A stretch of DNA of 13,268 nucleotides from Echinostoma caproni (taxonomy: Eukaryota > Platyhelminthes > Trematoda > Plagiorchiida > Echinostomatidae). The notes beneath the pieces are model-generated. The model was not told the DNA's origin, ran no database searches, and saw only the letters and a list, made by a program, of their open reading frames with translations. A program made the translations under genes and the position numbers. The DNA lies in NCBI GenBank assembly GCA_900618425.1, contig UZAN01049305.1, forward strand, positions 1 through 13,268, written 5' to 3'. Shown here one piece after another: positions 8,407 through 13,268 of the stretch; position 1 is the first letter of the stretch; the number at the start of each line of letters is the position of its first letter.

Positions 8407-8419
8407 ACTATTACACATA
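8407..8419 (+). repeat. Right target-site duplication (13 bp)
   Basis: This is a perfect copy of 7340-7352, directly after the LINE tail. Removing one copy plus the element leaves a simple continuous pre-insertion sequence (CCCTGC, then the 13-mer, then CACACCTATAC). Confidence 0.9.
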
Positions 8420-8706
8420 CACACCTATACATAAACATTGTCTACCTTCTTCTATCTGCCCGACTCACGCCTAGTGATTTATCACTAAGTTTCGCATTTG
8501 GCTTACTTCTCGATTTGATGACATACGAGTAAATCCGACAATTGGGCTTATGAACTATTCCGATTGTCATTTGGGTTATTCAGATTCTCTGTTTCATTAC
8601 TACGGATCACTATGCGGCCTGAACTCAGTCAGGTCTGATGCACAAGTGCAGACGCCCCTAGGCCTCGTTCGATCCGTGGACGTGCGTGTGCATGTATGCG
8701 TTGATT
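8420..8706. other. Spacer between two LINEs, with a small palindrome
   Basis: No gene is seen. TAGTGAT at 8472-8478 and ATCACTA at 8481-8487 form a 7-bp perfect inverted repeat around TT. A plus frame at 8550-8861 runs into the CR1-like element from the wrong side and is a chance frame. Confidence 0.5.
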
Positions 8707-8954
8707 GTAAGTCAAGTGAAGTCAAATCAAAAATACGCTTTATTCATCCTGATGGTTGGATTCTCAGATTCTCGCAAATCAGGATCATCGGATACAGTCA
8801 CAAAAAGAAAGTAAAATACAACATCATAAATTTCAGAGAGGAATGTGGCGTGAAAATTTGAAAATGGATATTGTTTGCGTAGGAAAATAAAAATTTCGAA
8901 ATATATGGGCTAACGGACATACGGTAGACAGTGAGTGGTACGAGCATACACATG

Positions 8955-9420
8955 TTAATAATGACACCTAGTTGCAGGAGTGTGTAATGGATGAATGATA
9001 TCTAACAGAATATTGTTGCATAAGTTTTCACAAGAAGTAATGTGTTTGTCGGCGATAAAGTTAAGCTCGTGTAAATAGGAAATATCGCTTGTGCGCGAGT
9101 TTTCCAAATGCGTAATGGCGTCCATTGCAGAACGTTGTTTGCGATAAGCGAATTGACTTTGATCTAACTGACCGGTATAGGGATAATGTTACTGGGTATA
9201 AACGTTTCAAAAATCTTTAGTAAAACAGAATTGCAGACGATTGGTCGAAATTTAAAATCTTCCTTTTTATAGGACTGGTGTGATGCCCAAAGTTCGCCAA
9301 CAGTGGACACTTTGGTTCTTCGAAACAATGGTTGAAAATGCCGCGAAGCGCCTCAGTCAAATAACATGCACAGCACCTGAGAACAACGGGACATAGTCCG
9401 TCGGGACCGGAAGCTTTTGG
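8955..9420 (-). pseudogene. RT remnant of the CR1-like LINE, palm core deleted
   Basis: The minus strand gives KASGPDGLCPVVLRCCACYL (about 9413-9355), then GIFNHCFEEPKCP. After a +1 shift come KFRPIVCNSVLLKIFETF, and after another shift QLDQSQFAYRKQRSAMDAIT and HLEN (about 9165-9095). Directly after this the sequence becomes FIADKHITSCENLCNNILLD and HPLH (about 9058-8975), which belongs to the C-terminal end of the protein in CR1-like elements. Motif A, motif B and YADD are all absent, so an internal deletion joins the fingers to the tail at about 9070-9100. The deletion is inferred from family architecture; the adjacency of the two blocks is seen directly. Confidence 0.8.
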
Positions 9421-9999
9421 TGTGTTGGGGCAAATCAGTTGTGTCCGTGCCTGATTAGAATTGATATGCTATATGTGATTCTGATACTTCCGTTTCAGTT
9501 GACGTGAAAAACATGCACTTAAGTTCTACTGCTGTGAGTTGAAGCCTGCTTAGTCTGACACTTGTTCCACATAGTTTTTTATAGCACTTCAGATGTTTCC
9601 TTTCAGTTCCTTTCACAAAGTAGGGTTTCAGTTTAGAGTTTGTCCAGATTTTGGATCTCATTCTTGATCAGCACTAGCGTTTGTTTGACTGAAGCTCGGT
9701 CATGGTCTGTATATGCCTCTTATTTGGTTCTTCTGAGGGTCTTCAACGTGGAAGAAGAAAATCTGGCGGGGTTGATGTACATAGGGGCCATGGAGCAGCA
9801 GAGGAGATCAAAGCAGAATTTCACATTCGACCGAGACACTTGGATCAAACAACTGAGTCAAATTTGTACGAGAGACCATTTCTATCAGTGATGTCGGATG
9901 AATCGAGTCTCACAGTCTAAGAACAATCTTCCGGCCAACTTTACGTGTCAGTGCAGCATGATGTTTCTTTGAGAAGACTTTTGATAAAACAATAATGAT

Positions 10000-10600
10000 A
10001 AAGGGTTTGAATTTTACCGGAGGAGATCCTCTGCGGACAGTAAACAGGTCAGAATTATTCGAAAACGCAAGGTCGACCTGGCCCTTTTCCTCTTGTGAAG
10101 AAGTTTACGAAACTGTGAATAGGAAGTGAGGTCGACAAATGAGAATCGGCATAGTTAAAATCACCACTAGGGATAAAAATGGGGGTTTAGTTCAGTAAGA
10201 AAGTTCGAATATAAGTAAATCAGCGAACGTCTGTACATCAGAAGTTGTACCAGTAGGACACAGTGTAAGTTTTTGATGCTACGATGGGTCGATCTTTAGT
10301 AAGAAAACAGTGCCAAGTTTCAGCCAAAATTTACTAGATATGACCTCCGTCGTCGGTGAAGATAATCTTTGTAGGTCGTACGTTTGATGAGCAAATAACC
10401 GGGATAGACATTTTCTGGGGTTTTGTGTTACGTGAAGCCACTTACCAACCTTCTCGGTGTTTTCTGAGAAAACCTGACCTAGACGGTCTGTATCTTTTGC
10501 ATGTATTTTGAACTTGACGACTGAACTGATAAAGATTGCCTGTTCTTGAGCGATAACACAATAAGTTTCAAATTATTTCAAGATTCCGGGGCGTGCGGAA
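10000..10600 (-). pseudogene. Endonuclease domain remnant of the CR1-like LINE
   Basis: Near 10570-10525 the minus strand reads LKLIVLSLKNRQSLSVQ, which fits the N-terminal LNARSLRNK-type motif. An open stretch follows in another frame (about 10500-10275) with HVTQNPRKCLSRLFAHQTYD. Then come SDVQTFADLL (about 10240-10211) and, after a frame change, the catalytic motif as GDFNYADSHLST (GDFN codons at 10154-10165). The segment QVDLAFSNNSDLFTVRRGSP (about 10080-10021) corresponds to the family's LDLVLSN-type block. The late S-D-H motif was not found. GDFN is intact, but the reading frame is broken at least twice, so the domain is inactive. The linker GTERKHLKCYKKLC follows at about 9610-9560. 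Confidence 0.77.
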
Positions 10601-10620
10601 TCATAAAAGCCATGAAAGAA

Positions 10621-11072
10621 ACTTGATTTAAACAATCAAATCTAATATGTGACGTAAACGTTGAGCACAAGTGTAGCAAGGCCAAATTTCGAAGGTCCCG
10701 CCGCTTGAACGGAGGACAACTTAGTGATAGTGGTTGACACAGTTAATCTATTCTGTATCGGGATGAATTTGACAGAATGACACACATTGGGTCTCTTTGA
10801 GTCAATCAAGTTAGTCAAGGTAAACGCACATACAGGAATGATGCACTACAGATTGGTCCGTGAAATAAACGACCTTGAAATCATGTGATGCAATGTACTT
10901 GTCTATTCTAGAGTCCGATCACCGATCACCAGTCAGACAGAGGCCGACTGATCGTGTGGCTATGCTTATTCATTTTAGTATCTGCTTTTGTAAACCAGTC
11001 CAGTAGAAAAAAATGTTGTTCATCCTCAACGTACTATCTCACATTTTTGCTAAACTATTAGTTGAGTTGGTC
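10621..11072. other. No recognised feature
   Basis: This is the flank of the CR1-like element and may contain its decayed leader. A short direct repeat (GATCACC twice, about 10917-10930) is the only structure noticed. All frames are broken by stops. Confidence 0.5.
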
Positions 11073-11141
11073 GGTGGTGGCCCGGTGGTAACACCGCCAA
11101 ATTATAACCCCGTGGATGTGAATTCAAATCCCACCATCACC
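11073..11141 (+). repeat. tRNA-like sequence: probable SINE head or tRNA pseudogene
   Basis: The ends pair as an acceptor stem: GGTGGTG (11073-11079) with CATCACC (11135-11141) gives seven pairs including one G-T. Pairing extends outward to about nine when the flanking bases are included. A TGGCCCGGTGG string resembles an A-box, and AATTCAAATCC (about 11121-11131) resembles a B-box in a near-regular T-arm with a seven-base loop. The middle does not form a clean anticodon arm and the D-arm is distorted, so a functional tRNA is unlikely. A polymerase III-derived SINE head is the best reading; the downstream CATTGA/TCAATG hairpin near 11156-11171 may belong to its body. Confidence 0.5.
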
Positions 11142-11194
11142 GCCTGATTTCTCTCATTGAGTTTTCAATGGCAGCCCTTTGATTGGCCTCCTTC

Positions 11195-11521
11195 CTAAAA
11201 ATTATATCTTTGTATGTTCAATAAAAGGAAGTAAAAGTGAAAAATAAAGAGATCAATCTTAGCGTACCCAGGGTGGTCATCACTTTTGTGCTCAGTCTGT
11301 TTGATATCTGAGAGATTGTGAAAAATTGATCGGTGCAGTGTTAAATAATTTGTTAATATTTTGTTTATGGTTCCTGTTGACAAAACACGAATCCGCTCAT
11401 AAATTTTTTTTCTCAAATGAAGCAACTGCGATTTTCCCTCATCTAATTCTTCTGGTTTTTGAACCACGAAAGTGCAAGCCACAGGTTGGACATGACTAAC
11501 TGATTGTGTTTTCTGGGTCAT
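11195..11521 (-). CDS. Unrecognised 108-codon open frame
   Basis: This is the longest AT-rich frame outside the retroelements. The first half contains charged, helix-like sequence (PEELDEGKSQLLHLRKKIYE); the end is hydrophobic and aromatic (FIFHFYFLLLNIQRY). It has no domain I know. A CAG just upstream (GTTGTTCAG on minus) could be a weak splice acceptor, but no donor within or after the frame is persuasive. In DNA of this composition a frame of this length may arise by chance. It could be an exon or part of an unknown repeat. Confidence 0.15.
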   Translation of the reverse strand: MTQKTQSVSHVQPVACTFVVQKPEELDEGKSQLLHLRKKIYERIRVLSTGTINKILTNYLTLHRSIFHNLSDIKQTEHKSDDHPGYAKIDLFIFHFYFLLLNIQRYNF

Positions 11522-11882
11522 CGATACTGAACAACCCAGTTACCAAAGTTCACCTTGATAACTGTGACCCTTGTTTCCTAACAAATGTTGCTATTCGATC
11601 CATGATACATGTAATTTAGAATACAGCACTCGGAGTACACCGCACGTACTGGTCGTAGTTACTGTAATAAGCTTTGATGATCGAGCGATCGTCAATGTTT
11701 GTGAGAAAGTATCGGACTAAGGACAGTTACTCACTTGAGATGAAGGACGCGAGTATGGATGAGTTAGGTTACACAGACCAAGAATTCTCATCCGAAACAG
11801 ACCAATCATAATTTTAGTAAGCACACAGGATAATTGCTGGAACCGGCCAACTGTAGATGTGCATTTTCTGTACTTACAATAG

Positions 11883-11989
11883 TGAGCACACTGATGCGCT
11901 CCAGGAGGTCTTGTTTGTTATTGTTTTACCGTTATTTGAAACCCCCAAACCACATCCCCTGGCTCGTGTCATTTATAGTGCTCGCAAAC
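11883..11989 (+). CDS. Candidate internal exon (unrecognised protein)
   Basis: The sequence TTTTCTGTACTTACAATAG (ends 11882) looks like a 3' splice site with a pyrimidine-rich run. GTGAGTAG at 11990-11997 is a good 5' splice site. The 107-nt interval is open in a frame of 1 base, 35 codons and 1 base, with a protein-like mix of residues (EHTDALQEVLFVIVLPLFE, then KPHPLARVIYSARK). That frame meets TAG inside the donor, again as for a true exon. A second frame through the interval is also open (STLMRSRRSC...), so the frame choice is unproven. I do not recognise the peptide. A chance arrangement is quite possible. Confidence 0.25.
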
Positions 11990-11997
11990 GTGAGTAG

Positions 11998-12458
11998 TGT
12001 CTCACGCAACCATGAGCAGCTGGTATCTTTTAGGCTATTTTAATTGGTGGGCAATATAGTGTAGCAACCGCAGTTTCAAAAGAAAAGACAATATTACAAT
12101 ACTAAACGATTTCACTGCATCTGAACATAGTGCATACTGTAGAAAATACAATGTTTGTATAGGGATTAAGCATGGTAAAAAAAGTAAAGCAAACTACATT
12201 AAAACAGACAAAACATAAAAGAAGGAGGGGTAAAAAGACCAATATCACCAGGGTAAAGAGAGACTAACATAAAGTTCTTTTTGCTAACACAGAGGGCGGG
12301 GGTCGTCGACCGATAGCAATCGGTTCAGCAAACTTTAGCAATCTTGCGACTGGTGACTTGTCTACAATACTAATATCAAGGAAATAGAGTGTTTAGAACA
12401 CAAACAGGCGAACAGTTGTTTTGAATAACTCATAATCATGCCGTTACAGATACACTAT
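11998..12458. other. AT-rich DNA with no recognised gene; small hairpin
   Basis: The stretch is A-rich at 12075-12240 with no open frame of note. ACCGAT (12309-12314) and ATCGGT (12319-12324) form a 6-bp hairpin with an AGCA loop. It may include leader or decayed upstream sequence of the adjacent Penelope-like fragment. Confidence 0.45.
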
Positions 12459-12826
12459 CGATGTTCACCGCTTCAATGATTGATTATTCGTTCCGATGCG
12501 CTTGTGATGCACTCCACATCGGTCGTACAGCATGTCATGAAAGAACACCATCCGTGCTGACTGAGTCAAGCGGGATTCCGGATCTGTCACAAATGCAATT
12601 CTCACTCACTTGACAGACACTGATCGTCGTGTTAATCCAAGTGAAGCATTCCGAATTATTTATCAGGTCTCCTCCAACCGGTCCAAATACGTTAGAATAC
12701 GTACGCTGTCCATAGCCGAAGCCATCTGTATTAAACACTTGCCCCCTGAACTATGTGCCCAGAAGCGTCCTACCAAAGCTGTGCATCACTCTTGGGTTCG
12801 CCAACCCACCCATCCCCCTTGCTGAT
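12459..12826 (+). pseudogene. Penelope-like element, C-terminal GIY-YIG endonuclease fragment
   Basis: On the plus strand, SFRCACDALHIGRTACHERT (about 12481-12550) matches the second half of a GIY-YIG nuclease as found at the C-terminus of Penelope-like proteins: a Cys-x-Cys just before, then YIGRT-type residues with Tyr changed to His. One frameshift near 12600 leads to THLTDTDRRVNPSEAFRIIY, then RIRTLSIAEAICI and PELCAQK. These resemble the family's GH-x-VD, SYAEA/SIAEA and LC-x-QK blocks. The frame ends at 12823-12825. In a whole element this domain nicks target DNA and lies downstream of an RT; here no RT precedes it on the same strand. Identification is by pattern memory and is fairly strong. 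Confidence 0.72.
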
Positions 12827-12849
12827 CCCTCAGAATAGGGTCACACGAC

Positions 12850-13268
12850 TTAGATGACCTAACTGAATGTCCCGAAAGCAGAAATCTGAGAATACGTTGT
12901 GCCTAGCGATTTGTCCATAGTGACATCATCAACTTACCTGTATACATTTCGTTGGAAAGATACATCGGTTTTGCATAGCAGTAACAAACGCTCAACGACG
13001 GACACCGGCAGACTCAGTTGAATTTGTTCCTATTCTACATGATTACAGATGGATTTTATGACCTCACGAACTAGTTCATTGGTAAACAGGGATTGAATAT
13101 CAAAGGAGGTCATTTGTTTTCGTTCTATGCTGATCTTGTTCAAAATGTTCATCAATTCCAAAGTCTCCTTGACGGTATGCTTGATCATTTATCTGTGGAC
13201 TGGTTCCAACACCTTGATCAGCCATTTCCACATTTTGTGCTGTGGTGAGTTCGTCATGGACAGGATTA
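12850..13268 (-). pseudogene. Penelope-like element, reverse transcriptase fragment (opposite orientation)
   Basis: On the minus strand from the window edge the frame reads ILSMTNSPQHKMWKWL (about 13263-13213), then HTVKETLELMNILNKI. The motif A region follows as MTSFDIQSLFTNELV (about 13122-13078), then LPVSVVERLLLLCK and NVYR-stop-VDDVTMDKSLGT (about 12960-12900). That last block corresponds to the Penelope motif B (DGVAMGSPLG-type). Three in-frame stops interrupt it, and its GSPLG is now DKSLG. The SFD-x-x-SLFTN signature separates Penelope RTs from the LINE RTs elsewhere in the window. Similarity fades at about 12850, before the YADD-containing part. It continues beyond the window at 13268. 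Confidence 0.8.

Larger units (their letters stand above)
8707..10620 (-). mobile_element. CR1-like LINE, internally deleted and degenerate
   Basis: Read on the minus strand from about 10620 to 8707, the sequence holds an endonuclease remnant, a basic linker, the start of an RT, and an RT C-terminal end with the middle missing. A 3' UTR follows, with AATAAA (plus TTTATT, 8739-8744) and a short repetitive tail (AAGTCAA repeated, about 8709-8730). The RT blocks ASGPDGL, KFRPIVCNSVLLKIFE and LDQSQFAYRKQRSAMDA are of CR1/Jockey type and differ clearly from the RTE-like copies. The outer boundaries are approximate: the 5' limit is where endonuclease similarity fades, and the 3' limit is the tail. 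The clade is inferred from motif style. Confidence 0.83.

Noticed and set aside
8550..8861. 103-codon plus-strand frame
   Set aside because: It crosses from the spacer into the 3' UTR of the CR1-like LINE in the antisense direction and has no domain or splice support.
9640..9891. 83-codon plus-strand frame
   Set aside because: It is antisense to the endonuclease-RT linker of the CR1-like LINE, where the minus strand gives the meaningful translation.
1..13268. CRISPR array, prophage, operon or bacterial defence system
   Set aside because: There are no regularly spaced repeats and no dense same-strand gene set. The coding remnants are eukaryotic LINE and Penelope-like proteins.

Overview
The window reads as intergenic or intronic DNA of an animal, most likely a flatworm and probably a digenean fluke. 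The basis is the retrotransposon content. RTE-like and CR1-like LINEs and a Penelope-like element (PLE) are present, and the RTE-like protein signatures (LEYADDIVL, LRHLWRRRDIRLS, HRLRWLGHVLR) are ones I associate with the endonuclease-reverse transcriptases abundant in trematode genomes. There is no bacterial-style gene packing, no operon and no ribosome-binding-site pattern. The species call is inference; no single-copy gene anchors it.

Layout. (1) 1-2943, minus strand: a decayed RTE-like LINE with a GC-rich 5' leader, endonuclease (EN), linker and most of the reverse transcriptase (RT). The window edge cuts it just before the catalytic YADD. (2) 2944-6384: mostly unrecognised DNA holding a (GT)n microsatellite, an 8-bp-arm hairpin, one candidate first exon (4253-4346) and a 213-bp unit bounded by 21-bp perfect inverted repeats (4802-5014). 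(3) 6385-6960, plus strand: an old frameshifted fragment of the same kind of LINE C-terminus. (4) 7170-7250: an AT-rich simple repeat. (5) 7353-8406, plus strand: a 5'-truncated but well-preserved RTE-like copy flanked by a 13-bp perfect target-site duplication, open except for one amber codon. (6) 8707-10620, minus strand: a CR1-like LINE with EN and RT remnants, whose RT palm core has been deleted. (7) 11073-11141: a tRNA-like sequence, probably a SINE head or tRNA pseudogene. (8) 11883-11989: a candidate internal exon. (9) 12459-13268: two PLE fragments in opposite orientation, a GIY-YIG endonuclease piece on plus and an RT piece on minus.

No intact protein-coding gene can be supported. 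The retroelement coding regions are pseudogenes that once worked by target-primed reverse transcription, and none here looks able to mobilise itself. The two candidate exons (both with GTGAGTAG donors) are the only hints of a host gene, and their reading phases do not join cleanly. I did not find a convincing undescribed system. The most informative items are the dated insertion (5), the inverted-repeat unit, the possible structured 5' leader of the first LINE, and the opposed PLE pieces.
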